Shown here one piece after another: positions 5,362-13,076 of a stretch of DNA of 15,144 nt. Under the pieces are notes generated by a model that saw only the letters and a program-made list of their open reading frames with translations, had not been told where the DNA came from and did no database searches. Each line of letters opens with the position of its first letter. The stretch's first letter is position 1. The DNA comes from Dehalococcoidales bacterium. GTDB lineage: Bacteria; Chloroflexota; Dehalococcoidia; Dehalococcoidales; UBA5760. Location: the NCBI GenBank assembly GCA_028710655.1, contig JAQTTS010000019.1:1-15144 (forward strand). The letters run 5' to 3'. The translations under genes and the position numbers were made by a program.

Positions 5362-6047
5362 CTTGTGCCGGGTGTTGTCTGGTCTCCTTGCCTTTTCGCA
5401 TAATACCCATGGTATTCAGGCGGCAGCAGTTCGGCGATGTGCTCCATAATGCTATCGGATAGCTCTTTGAGATGTTCTTTATCTGATATCCCTTCCGGTG
5501 CGGATAAACAAAAAGGGCGTCCGATATTGACTGCTACTCGCGGCCGGTGAAACATGACCCATGAGAATCCCTTCTCGGCGACCTGCATGCCGAGAATACC
5601 CGTAGGGAGAATAGGAACATTGTTGTACAGGGCTATTAATGCCGGTCCCGAAAAGGCAGGTTGCAGTTGTGCGTTTTTGCTGCGGCTGCCCTCAGGAAAC
5701 ATAAATACCGCCAGCCCTTTGTCAAGGGCCTGGTGAATCTGTTTCAGTGCCGTCCGGTTTGCGGCTCCCCGCCTTACCGGGATAGCGCCGAATGCTTCCA
5801 TCAAGAATCTTCTTACCCTGTTGCGGAACAGATCCTCCTTGGCCATGAATATCATCTCGCGTTTGATGGCAATGGTTAGCAGGTATTGGTCTGCATAGCT
5901 AAGGTGATTGGCAACAACTATTAGCGGTCCGTGCTGGGGAACATTTTCTCTGCCCTGAACCTTGTGGCGTGAAAAAAGAAAGAATAAAAAATTGAACAAG
6001 AACACGGAAGCGCTTCTTACTATACGGTGAACAATATCTTGACGCAA
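5358..6047 (-). CDS. plsC: 1-acyl-sn-glycerol-3-phosphate acyltransferase
   Basis: PlsC adds the second acyl chain to lysophosphatidic acid to make phosphatidic acid at the inner membrane surface. The 229-residue protein has the four acyltransferase blocks: NHLSYAD (the NHx4D catalytic pair H48 and D53), GAIPVRRG (about 87-94), FPEGSRS (117-123, glycerol-phosphate binding) and a later VPILPTGI. A hydrophobic segment at about 11-25 should anchor it. The start is a TTG at 6047; no ATG exists upstream in frame and GGGG sits about 7 bases before it, so the initiation signal is weak. It has its own promoter, divergent from uvrB, and ends head-on with the 129-residue gene, with overlapping stops and no terminator between them. 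Confidence 0.92.
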   Translation of the reverse strand: MRQDIVHRIVRSASVFLFNFLFFLFSRHKVQGRENVPQHGPLIVVANHLSYADQYLLTIAIKREMIFMAKEDLFRNRVRRFLMEAFGAIPVRRGAANRTALKQIHQALDKGLAVFMFPEGSRSKNAQLQPAFSGPALIALYNNVPILPTGILGMQVAEKGFSWVMFHRPRVAVNIGRPFCLSAPEGISDKEHLKELSDSIMEHIAELLPPEYHGYYAKRQGDQTTPGTS

Positions 6048-6094
6048 TGTTTGCCCCGTTACCTGATTATTAAAATATGCATAATAGCTGGCAA

Positions 6095-6124
6095 ATTATA
6101 CCCTGCTGCATGGATTAAAAACAA
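6095..6124 (-). promoter_or_regulatory. Sigma-70-type promoter for plsC
   Basis: On the minus strand TTGTTT (6119-6124) and a perfect TATAAT (6095-6100) are separated by 18 bases, with transcription start expected near 6088 and a leader of about 40 bases. Its -35 is 28 bases from that of the uvrB promoter. Confidence 0.6.
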
Positions 6125-6152
6125 ATGGTATCGCTGTAAGTGTAGCCCTTGA

Positions 6153-6181
6153 TTGAAGCTGCCATAACAAACAGATATACT
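6153..6181 (+). promoter_or_regulatory. Sigma-70-type promoter for uvrB
   Basis: TTGAAG (6153-6158) and TATACT (6176-6181) are separated by 17 bases, giving a start near 6188 and a short leader of about 20 bases carrying GAGGG before the ATG at 6210. Confidence 0.6.
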
Positions 6182-6194
6182 ATTCCGGGAGTAT
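6177..6194. promoter_or_regulatory. Inverted repeat over the uvrB -10 and start site, candidate operator
   Basis: ATACT (6177-6181) and AGTAT (6190-6194) are perfect inverted arms around an 8-base centre, an 18-bp footprint. It covers the -10 element and the likely transcription start, so a bound repressor would block initiation. The sequence differs from the palindrome before yebC, so the two need not share a regulator. Confidence 0.35.
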
Positions 6195-6209
6195 TTGAGG
6201 GAATGGCTG

Positions 6210-8174
6210 ATGATGTCTCAGTTTGAAATAGTCTCCGATTTTGGGCCAATGGGCGACCAGCTGCAGGCTATAGATAAGCTGGTGGCAGGGCTGAATAAGG
6301 GTTTTAAGCATCAGACGCTACTGGGAGTTACCGGTAGCGGGAAGACCTTCACTATGGCTAATGTCATTCAGCGGGTAAACAGGCCGACTCTGGTTATCAG
6401 TCACAATAAGACACTGGCGGCTCAACTCTATACCGAGTTCAAGGAGTTCTTTCCGAATAATGCGGTAGAGTATTTCGTCAGCTATTATGACTACTATCAG
6501 CCGGAGGCCTATCTCCCCCGTACCGATACCTATATCGAGAAGGATGCTGATGTAAACGAAGAGATTGATAAGCTGCGCCATGCGGCCACCCGTGCTCTCT
6601 TCGAGCATCGCGACGTGATCATAGTGGCTTCGGTATCCTGCATCTATGGCTTGGGCGAACCGGAAGAATACCGCAGCTTTGTCTGTAGACTGGAGCGGGG
6701 TGGCAGTTACCGTAGGGAAAGGCTGCTCCGGCAGCTGGTGGATATGCAGTACCAACGTAATGATATCGATTTCACCCGGGGCAAGTTCCGCATTCGCGGC
6801 GACACCCTGGAGATTCAGCCGGCTTATGAGGAACTGGCGTTGCGGATCGAATTCTTTGGCGACGAGGCGGAACGTATTGTTGAGATAGAGCCGCTGACCG
6901 GCGAGGTACTGGCCGAATTAAAATCGGTAAATATCTACCCTGCCAAGCATTTTGTTACCTCGCGTGATAAGTTGACCAGGGCCATCGAAGATATCCAGCG
7001 GGAACTGGCGGAAAGAATGGATGAGTTAAAGCGTCAGGGGAAAATGCTGGAAGCCGCCCGGCTGAAGGCGCGGACCAACTATGATTTGGAGATGCTCAGG
7101 GAAGCCGGGTATTGCACCGGAGCAGAGAACTACTCCCGTCATCTGTCGGGACGTCCTGCGGGGAGTCCTCCCTGGACACTGCTGGACTATTTCCCCGATG
7201 ACTTCCTGATGTTTATCGATGAGTCCCATATGACACTGCCTCAAATTCGCGGTATGTACAGCGGTGACCGCTCTCGTAAGGAAACGCTGGTCGAGTACGG
7301 TTTCCGTCTGCCTTCCGCTTTGGATAACCGCCCGCTTAACTTCGACGAGTTTGGGGAGCGTGTTAACCAGGTTGTTTATACCTCGGCGACGCCTTCGGAT
7401 TATGAGTACCAGTGCAGTCAACAAGTAGTAGAGCAGATAATCAGGCCAACCGGTCTTCTGGAACCTACGATTGAGGTCAAGCCGACCCGTGGGCAGATTG
7501 ATGACCTCCTCGATCGGATTAAGGAGCGGGTTGATAGAGGTGAGCGCTGTCTGGTGACTACCCTGACCAAACGAATGGCGGAAGAACTGGCGGATTATCT
7601 TGTGGAGACGGGAATCAGAACCCACTATCTTCATTCCGAGATTGATACCCTGGAGAGGATTAACATACTGCGTGACCTCCGCCTCGGGGTCTATGATGTG
7701 GTGGTCGGCATCAACCTGCTCCGGGAGGGGCTTGATCTGCCCGAGGTGAGCCTGGTGGCTATTCTGGATGCCGATAAGGAGGGCTACCTGCGTTCAGAAG
7801 GTTCGTTAATTCAGACGATGGGCCGTGCCTCACGTCATATTGATGGCCATGTCATAATGTATGCTGATGTTATTACCGGCTCTATGGCGAGGGCGATCGA
7901 GGAAACACAGCGCCGCCGCCGGATTCAGGAGGACTATAACCGGGAGCATAATATTACCCCGCAGGGAATAAGGAAGGCTATCAAGGATATTACGGAGCGG
8001 GTGCGGAAGGTAGCGGAAAACCGCGCTCAGTATCTGGCTGCTCCTGTTGCCAAAGAGGATGTCACCCGTTTGATCAAAGAACTGGAAGCACAGATGAAGA
8101 CGGCTGCTAGAAATCTGGAGTTTGAAAAAGCGGCTCTACTGCGGGATCGTATTGTTGAGCTGAGGAAGGAATAG
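6210..8174 (+). CDS. uvrB: Excinuclease ABC subunit UvrB
   Basis: UvrB is the damage-verifying helicase-like subunit of nucleotide excision repair; it is loaded by UvrA and then recruits UvrC. Starting at the ATG at 6210 (GAGGG eight bases upstream) gives 654 residues; an in-frame TTG at 6195 would overlap the ribosome binding site and is unlikely. Walker A is GVTGSGKT with K45, the beta-hairpin tyrosines are at YYDYYQP (Y92-Y96) and the DESH box at about 337-340. Helicase motifs V and VI appear as [20 protein letters not shown] and QTMGRASRH. The C-terminal UVR domain (about 615-652, [26 protein letters not shown], seen in two halves) binds UvrC. The usual GDQP near the N terminus is GDQL here. 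uvrA and uvrC are not in the window. Confidence 0.97.
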   Translation: MMSQFEIVSDFGPMGDQLQAIDKLVAGLNKGFKHQTLLGVTGSGKTFTMANVIQRVNRPTLVISHNKTLAAQLYTEFKEFFPNNAVEYFVSYYDYYQPEAYLPRTDTYIEKDADVNEEIDKLRHAATRALFEHRDVIIVASVSCIYGLGEPEEYRSFVCRLERGGSYRRERLLRQLVDMQYQRNDIDFTRGKFRIRGDTLEIQPAYEELALRIEFFGDEAERIVEIEPLTGEVLAELKSVNIYPAKHFVTSRDKLTRAIEDIQRELAERMDELKRQGKMLEAARLKARTNYDLEMLREAGYCTGAENYSRHLSGRPAGSPPWTLLDYFPDDFLMFIDESHMTLPQIRGMYSGDRSRKETLVEYGFRLPSALDNRPLNFDEFGERVNQVVYTSATPSDYEYQCSQQVVEQIIRPTGLLEPTIEVKPTRGQIDDLLDRIKERVDRGERCLVTTLTKRMAEELADYLVETGIRTHYLHSEIDTLERINILRDLRLGVYDVVVGINLLREGLDLPEVSLVAILDADKEGYLRSEGSLIQTMGRASRHIDGHVIMYADVITGSMARAIEETQRRRRIQEDYNREHNITPQGIRKAIKDITERVRKVAENRAQYLAAPVAKEDVTRLIKELEAQMKTAARNLEFEKAALLRDRIVELRKE

Positions 8175-8184
8175 GATCGGCGAG

Positions 8185-8337
8185 ATGGTGGACCTTACGG
8201 ATGGTGAGACCAGGCAGGAGCGCCGCGAGAGGCGCTTGATGAAAAAGCGGGGACGGATGCTTCAGCACGGGCGGGGCCTGGTTAGGGTATATCGGGACGC
8301 TATCCTCAAGCGGTTAAAGATGAAGCGGAAGGGTTGA
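8185..8337 (+). CDS. Small highly basic protein of 50 residues
   Basis: A complete ORF of 50 codons starts with ATG 11 bases after the uvrB stop. AGGA overlaps that stop codon at 8-base spacing, so it is well placed for coupled translation. The product begins MVDLTDGETRQERRERRLMK and continues as an Arg/Lys-rich chain with GRMLQHGRG near residues 23-31 and a helical VYRDAILKRLKMKRKG tail. Over a third of the residues are Arg or Lys and there is no cysteine or membrane segment. This suggests nucleic-acid or ribosome binding, which is only an inference. I know no family for it. The position right behind uvrB and the good ribosome binding site argue that it is real; its short length keeps the call tentative. 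Confidence 0.6.
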   Translation: MVDLTDGETRQERRERRLMKKRGRMLQHGRGLVRVYRDAILKRLKMKRKG

Positions 8338-8342
8338 AAAGG

Positions 8343-8363
8343 CCGGGGCTGGTTCCACCTCGG
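8343..8363. terminator. Hairpin between convergent genes, possible two-way terminator
   Basis: CCGGGG-(C)-TGG (8343-8352) pairs with CCACCTCGG (8355-8363), about nine pairs including one G-T, with one bulge. On the minus strand it is followed by GGCCTTTTC, which would suit ftsK; on the plus strand by TATTATC. It fills the short space between the small basic gene and the ftsK stop. Confidence 0.45.
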
Positions 8364-8368
8364 TATTA

Positions 8369-10591
8369 TCAAGCTGGTGCTTCGGAATCAGTATCACTCT
8401 CCCCAAGTTGTTCCATAATGCGGGCTGCCCTTGGGTAGCCTATGTGCAGCTTGCGCTGTAGAAAAGAGGTGGAGATGTGTTTATGTTCCTCCAGTAGTTG
8501 TCTGGCGGTATCCAGTAGAACGTCCTGGGGAAAGTCTCCCTTTCCGGTGACAGTTGAAGGTGCGGTGAGGTCGGTGATCTGCAGCGATGATGGGGTCTCT
8601 TCTTTCTGCTGGCTGCCCCAGAAATAGACCAACCTCTCTGTCTCGGCATCGGAGACATAGCATCCCTGCAGCCGTTTGGGCTTAGCCGCCTCGGTAGGCA
8701 TATAGAGCATATCGCCTCTTCCCAGCAGCTTCTCTGCACCGGTGATATCGAGAATGGTTCGTGAGTCAACCTGTGATGTTACAGCAAAGCTGATGCGGGT
8801 GGGGAAATTAGCTTTAATCAGGCCGGTGACCACGTCTACCGATGGGCGTTGGGTAGCCACAACGAGGTGGATGCCGGTAGCTCGGGCTAGCTGGGCCAGC
8901 CGGCAGATGATATGCTCGACCTCATCAAAGCCGGCCATCATCAGGTCGGCCAGTTCATCTATCACCAGTACGATGTAGGGGAGCTTTTCCTCTCCGTCTT
9001 TGTTTTTGTTATAAGCCTCGATGTTACGGGCGCTGGCGGCTGCCATTTTCTGGTAGCGCTTGTCCATCTCCTGATTGAGCCAGCGCAGTGCGCTGACGGC
9101 TTTATTGGTGTCAACTATAACCGGAGTTGCTAAATGAGGAATGCTGTTAAACGGGGTTAGCTCTACCCGTTTGGGATCAACCATAATGAAGCGGACATTG
9201 TTCGGTGAGTTATGGAGTAACAAACAGCAAATGGTAGCATTCAGGCAGACGGTCTTGCCACTGCCGGTAGCCCCGGCAATAAGCAAATGCGGCATTTTGG
9301 TCAGGTCGGCGGCCACTGCTTCGCCGCCGGCGCCTTTCCCCAGCGCTATAGTAAGTCGGTACTTGGCGATAAGCTTCTGAAAGCTGCTGGTCTCGATTAC
9401 TCCTCTCAGGTTAACCATACCCATCGTGGTGTTAGGTACCTCGATACCGACTATTGGCTTACCCGGTACCGGTGCTTCAATCCTGATACTGGGTGCTGCT
9501 AAAGCCAGAGCCAGGTCGTTAGCCAGTGCCGTGATTCTATCGACCTTGATCCTGGTCCGGGATACCTCCTCCAGCCTGACGGTGATATTGCCGTCTTTAT
9601 CCCGTTCCTTGACCTCCTTCATTTTCCTGTCCCACCCCGGTTCCAGACCGAACTGGGTAACCGTTGGCCCGGTGTTTATCTGGACTACCTTAGCCTCTAC
9701 TCCGTAGCTGGCAAGAGCCTCTTCGATAATCCCTGCCCTCTGAGTGTTGTCGGCCTGCCCGAATTCGGTTTCTGTAGCCCGGTCCAGGATGTCAATTGGT
9801 GGTAGCCGCCAGCCGTTGTCAGTAACCAGTGACGGTGACTCCCCGTACCTTTTCCATACTTCCTGGGCTACCTGGCGCAGTTCCTCCTGTGTCTGACCGG
9901 GGGGAGTGTTTAATACCGGGGCCGGGGTCTGTACCGGAGGCTGAGTTGGCGCTGACGTTGAGGTAACTTGGCTTGCCGCGGGTTGCTCTTCAGTTGTTAC
10001 CTTTGGTTTTGTCGTTATCACCGGCGGTGTTGGCTCTGGTCGGACCGCTGGCAGCGGCTTCGGTTGTCTCTGGAACTGTCTGTGAGACCATGAAGCGGCT
10101 CTTCTGAATGCGTTTGCGAAGGCTCTTGGAGCTACCAAAACAATCCCGGCCAGGACCAGGCCGATGATGCGGGGAATGCCTATGAAGCTCGAGGGATATC
10201 CGATGAGGTGTTGCCCGATGCTGCCGCCCAGTGCGGAAAAGGCAAGTAATCCCCAGATGGCCATAGTGAAGGCGATACCGCCCAGCCATTGACGGAACCT
10301 CACCAGGATGGGGGAACTTCTCCGCAACCATAGCACTATCCCCAGGATTATCAGGGCGATGATGAGGAGGGGCAGCCCCCAGCCGAAGAGGTTCCAGGTG
10401 CTATCCTTGATGTCAATCGCCCATGCTGTCAGGTTGGACCACTGCCAGTATAGTACCCCTACGATCGAGGCGATCAGGATGACCCGCCAGGTCACACCCC
10501 AGGTGGAAAAACGGGTGTTCCCCTTGGCTGGCTGCCTTCCCGCGGTTTTTTCGCTCTTTTTACCTAGAGTTTTTGACTTTCTCTTTGCCAT
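8369..10591 (-). CDS. ftsK: DNA translocase FtsK
   Basis: FtsK is a septum-anchored hexameric motor that pumps DNA towards the dif site and clears chromosomes during division. The 740-residue protein has four N-terminal membrane spans (about 33-50, 68-88, 103-125 and 138-158). A Pro/Thr-rich linker follows (about 172-235), then the alpha-beta motor with Walker A GATGSGKT (440-447) and Walker B LVIDEL (D545, E546). At about 665-730 lies a C-terminal gamma winged helix (ARQLLEEHKHISTSFLQRKL), which reads polar DNA sequences in the family. The linker is short, as in SpoIIIE/SftA-sized relatives rather than E. coli FtsK. The ATG has only a poor ribosome binding site. It is the last gene of the udg-rnj-ftsK run, starting 29 bases after the rnj stop. 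Confidence 0.95.
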   Translation of the reverse strand: MAKRKSKTLGKKSEKTAGRQPAKGNTRFSTWGVTWRVILIASIVGVLYWQWSNLTAWAIDIKDSTWNLFGWGLPLLIIALIILGIVLWLRRSSPILVRFRQWLGGIAFTMAIWGLLAFSALGGSIGQHLIGYPSSFIGIPRIIGLVLAGIVLVAPRAFANAFRRAASWSHRQFQRQPKPLPAVRPEPTPPVITTKPKVTTEEQPAASQVTSTSAPTQPPVQTPAPVLNTPPGQTQEELRQVAQEVWKRYGESPSLVTDNGWRLPPIDILDRATETEFGQADNTQRAGIIEEALASYGVEAKVVQINTGPTVTQFGLEPGWDRKMKEVKERDKDGNITVRLEEVSRTRIKVDRITALANDLALALAAPSIRIEAPVPGKPIVGIEVPNTTMGMVNLRGVIETSSFQKLIAKYRLTIALGKGAGGEAVAADLTKMPHLLIAGATGSGKTVCLNATICCLLLHNSPNNVRFIMVDPKRVELTPFNSIPHLATPVIVDTNKAVSALRWLNQEMDKRYQKMAAASARNIEAYNKNKDGEEKLPYIVLVIDELADLMMAGFDEVEHIICRLAQLARATGIHLVVATQRPSVDVVTGLIKANFPTRISFAVTSQVDSRTILDITGAEKLLGRGDMLYMPTEAAKPKRLQGCYVSDAETERLVYFWGSQQKEETPSSLQITDLTAPSTVTGKGDFPQDVLLDTARQLLEEHKHISTSFLQRKLHIGYPRAARIMEQLGESDTDSEAPA

Positions 10592-10620
10592 ATAGTCTCA
10601 TGTGGGGATGATAATTATCG

Positions 10621-12279
10621 TTAGACCTTTACCATAAAGGGTAGTATCATTGGTCGGCGCTTGGTCCGCTCATAGTAAAATCTATTGAGTATGTCTCTAA
10701 TCTTGTCGTTGACCAGGCTCCACTCGGTCGGTTGCTTGCCGCTGTGATCCAGGGTTTGGGCTACCAGATCACGACTTTCTTCCAGCATGTCCTTGGACTC
10801 CCTGGTGTCGACAAAACCACGTGATACGATGTCAGGACGACCTACCAGTTTTCCGGTCTGCTTGTTAATGGCAATAATTGCTACCACTATGCCATCTCTG
10901 GATAGCATTCTTCTGTTGCGCAGGACAATGCTGCCGATATCACCGACACTTAGACCGTCGACATAAACATTACCCGAAGTAACCCTGCCCGTTTTCTTGC
11001 CTGATTGTTGACTAAGCTCGAGGATGTCCCCATCTTCAAGGACAAAGATGTTATCCTTGGGAATACCTATTGATTGGGCCAGTTGAGAGTGAAGGCTCAG
11101 GTGACGGTATTCGCCGTGGATGGGCATAAAGAACTTTGGCTTGACCAGGTTCAGGATTAGCTTCAGTTCCTCTTGGCTGGCATGTCCGTGAACATGTACC
11201 TGCTCTAACTTGCTGTAGATTACCTGGGCGCCTTGCTTGAAGAGATTGTCTACGGTCCTGTTGATTAATGATTCATTACCGGGGATTGGTGTTGCTGAGA
11301 TGACTATCGTATCACCCCGGAGGATGTGAACCTGGCGGTGGGCGCGGTTAGCCATGCGGACCAGTGCTGAAGTAGGTTCCCCCTGACTTCCGGTGGTGAC
11401 AAAGACAATTTGGTTGCGGGGCATACCCTTAAGTTCGTCTATCCGGGCCAGTACCCCCTCGCTATCACTGAGGTAGCCCAGCTTCAGTGCCATCTGTACC
11501 GTATTGCCCATACTGCGTCCGACAACAAAGACACGGCGTTTGTGCTTGGCTGCGGCATCAATAACCTGCTGGATGCGGGAGACCAGAGAGGAGAAGGTAG
11601 TTATGACCACTCTACCCGGTGCGTTGGCTATAACGTGGTCCAGGGTTTCACCGACTACCCTTTCTGACGGAGTGTAGCCGGGTAGTTCGGCGTAGGTAGA
11701 GTCGGCGAGAAGGAGGAGGACTCCCTGTGCTCCCAGCTGGGCCAGCCGGGAGAGGTCGGTTGGTTTGCCGCTGACTGGGGTATAGTCAATCTTAAAGTCT
11801 CCGCTATGTACTATGGTTCCGATCGGCGTATTTATGATTATGCCTACCGCGTCGGGTATGCTGTGGCAAACCGGGAAGAATTCTACCCTGAACTTACCCA
11901 GGCTGAAACTTTTCCCCGTAGCAATCGTTTCTAGCTTGGCTCCGTCCAGTACCTTGCGTTCTTTGAGCTTGACCGAGATAAGACCCTGGGTAAGTTTGGT
12001 GGCATAAACTGGCACGTTCAACTGGGGAAGGATATAGGGCAGGGCACCGATATGGTCATCATGTCCATGGGTGATAATGATACCTCTAACCTTATCCTTT
12101 TTCTCCAGCAGATAGCTTATATCGGGGATTACCAGGTCGATGCCCAGCATTTCCTCTTCGGGAAACATAAAGCCGGCGTCAATGACGATGATGTCATTAC
12201 CGTGTTCTATCATCATCATATTCTTGCCGATTTCACTCAGCCCACCGAGGGGGATTATCTTCAGTATTGGCTTACTCAA
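10621..12279 (-). CDS. rnj: Ribonuclease J
   Basis: RNase J is a metallo-beta-lactamase/beta-CASP enzyme with endonuclease and 5'-3' exonuclease activity in mRNA decay and rRNA maturation. The chosen TTG at 12279 has GAGG nine bases upstream and gives 552 residues beginning MSKPILKIIPLGGLSEIGKN. A TTG at 12294, overlapping the udg stop, would add five residues but has a weaker signal. The metal-binding HGHDDH lies at 71-76, a further His in VCHSIPDAVG and the Asp in HSGDFKID. Beta-CASP motifs include HVHGHASQEELKLIL and PIHGEYRHL. The C-terminal domain is full length, so this is the standard bacterial type. Its ribosome binding site includes the udg stop region, which suggests coupling between the two genes. 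Confidence 0.95.
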   Translation of the reverse strand: MSKPILKIIPLGGLSEIGKNMMMIEHGNDIIVIDAGFMFPEEEMLGIDLVIPDISYLLEKKDKVRGIIITHGHDDHIGALPYILPQLNVPVYATKLTQGLISVKLKERKVLDGAKLETIATGKSFSLGKFRVEFFPVCHSIPDAVGIIINTPIGTIVHSGDFKIDYTPVSGKPTDLSRLAQLGAQGVLLLLADSTYAELPGYTPSERVVGETLDHVIANAPGRVVITTFSSLVSRIQQVIDAAAKHKRRVFVVGRSMGNTVQMALKLGYLSDSEGVLARIDELKGMPRNQIVFVTTGSQGEPTSALVRMANRAHRQVHILRGDTIVISATPIPGNESLINRTVDNLFKQGAQVIYSKLEQVHVHGHASQEELKLILNLVKPKFFMPIHGEYRHLSLHSQLAQSIGIPKDNIFVLEDGDILELSQQSGKKTGRVTSGNVYVDGLSVGDIGSIVLRNRRMLSRDGIVVAIIAINKQTGKLVGRPDIVSRGFVDTRESKDMLEESRDLVAQTLDHSGKQPTEWSLVNDKIRDILNRFYYERTKRRPMILPFMVKV

Positions 12280-12290
12280 GGTTTCGGACC

Positions 12291-12893
12291 TCAAAACATA
12301 CTCAACTGTTCCGGTTGCTTGACTGATTCGCTGACATTTTCGGCCTGGGTCGTCAGTAATGACGGTATTTTGAGCATGTCGGCTTGTATCGTCTGACGCA
12401 GGCTCTGCTGATGAAGGGCGGCGGCAGGATGATACATTGAATAGTAGATCACATTGTCTTTCTTGAGTGCAGTGCCGTGAATTTTACCGATGCTCTTACC
12501 GGGGAAATACATTGCCATTGAGTAGCGCCCCAGGGTTACGATCATCTTGGGATGGATTAGCTCGATCTGGTGGTCCAGCCAGCTGCGGCAGGCCTGTATT
12601 TCAAGGGGCAGCGGGTCGCGATTCCCTGGGGGACGGCACTTGATCACGTTGGTGATATAGACCTGGTCACGACGCAGGTTGATTGAGGAGATTAGCTCAT
12701 CAAGAAATAACCCTGCCGGTCCGACAAAGGGGAGTCCTTGCTGATCTTCATGCCAGCCCGGCGCCTCGCCGATAAACATAATATCCGCTTGCTCCATACC
12801 GCTGCCGGGGACTACCTTGGTTCGGTTTTTTGCTAATACCTGACACCTCTGGCAGGTACGGATTTCCTGACAGAGATCGCTTAGTGCTGACAT
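12291..12893 (-). CDS. udg: Family-4 uracil-DNA glycosylase (iron-sulfur type)
   Basis: This enzyme removes uracil from DNA after cytosine deamination or dUTP misincorporation, starting base excision repair. The 200-residue protein has the four cysteines of the 4Fe-4S cluster at positions 14, 17, 86 and 102 (CQRC, then C-x15-C), the spacing known for thermophile family-4 enzymes. Motif A is GEAPGWHEDQQGLPFVGPAG (42-61) and the late catalytic-loop motif is HPAA. The C-terminal tail of about 30 residues is variable. The ATG has no properly spaced Shine-Dalgarno, only AGG directly before it behind an A-rich run; stops in frame rule out a start further upstream. It heads the udg-rnj-ftsK operon. 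SPO1-polymerase-like and phage fusion proteins share this fold, but the motifs fit a stand-alone glycosylase. Confidence 0.94.
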   Translation of the reverse strand: MSALSDLCQEIRTCQRCQVLAKNRTKVVPGSGMEQADIMFIGEAPGWHEDQQGLPFVGPAGLFLDELISSINLRRDQVYITNVIKCRPPGNRDPLPLEIQACRSWLDHQIELIHPKMIVTLGRYSMAMYFPGKSIGKIHGTALKKDNVIYYSMYHPAAALHQQSLRQTIQADMLKIPSLLTTQAENVSESVKQPEQLSMF

Positions 12894-12909
12894 CCTATTT
12901 TTCTTTTAA

Positions 12910-12937
12910 GTTACCGGGCAGGGAATTTCCCTGTAAC
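12910..12937. promoter_or_regulatory. Interrupted inverted repeat in the udg leader
   Basis: GTTAC (12910-12914) pairs with GTAAC (12933-12937) around a perfect AGGGAA-T-TTCCCT (12920-12932), leaving CGGGC unpaired. It falls within the first 35 transcribed bases of the udg-rnj-ftsK message, so it could be an RNA hairpin, a DNA operator or both. On the plus strand it is followed by CTTTTT, like a terminator, but no plus-strand gene feeds it. Confidence 0.4.
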
Positions 12938-12950
12938 CTTTTTAGTTATG

Positions 12951-12979
12951 ATGATAGCATGGCTAATAGGGCAAGTCAA
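12951..12979 (-). promoter_or_regulatory. Sigma-70-type promoter for udg-rnj-ftsK
   Basis: On the minus strand TTGACT (12974-12979) and TATCAT (12951-12956) are separated by 17 bases, with transcription expected near 12944 and a leader of about 50 bases. A perfect TATAAT overlaps the -35 region (12978-12983) but has no good partner. Confidence 0.6.
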
Positions 12980-13004
12980 TTATACCGCCTGCCGTCCCGG
13001 TCAT

Positions 13005-13033
13005 TTTACCTTTTGCTGATTAACCGTTAAAAT
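13005..13033 (+). promoter_or_regulatory. Candidate promoter for glyA-prs
   Basis: TTTACC (13005-13010) and TAAAAT (13028-13033) are separated by 17 bases, about 44 bases before the glyA ATG. An overlapping TATAGT three bases later is an alternative -10. It is weaker than the other promoters here. Confidence 0.4.
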
Positions 13034-13076
13034 ATAGTGCTGGGAGGGCGCTGGAGAGTAAAAATAGGGAGGTAAG

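Noticed and set aside
6195..6209. TTG at 6195 as the uvrB start
   Set aside because: It would place the GAGGG ribosome binding site inside the coding region and add atypical residues. The ATG at 6210 aligns K45 and Y92-Y96 with the known family numbering.
7026..7634. 202-codon minus-strand ORF inside uvrB
   Set aside because: It is wholly antisense to a conserved part of uvrB, and its composition mirrors the uvrB codons. There is no independent evidence.
8440..8769. 109-codon minus-strand ORF inside ftsK in another frame
   Set aside because: It lies in the gamma-domain and motor coding region of ftsK. The translation is Pro/Ser/Cys-rich and resembles no protein family.
10610..10619. GATAATTATC palindrome between rnj and ftsK
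   Set aside because: It is a short AT-rich palindrome of ten bases, expected often by chance, with no promoter around it.
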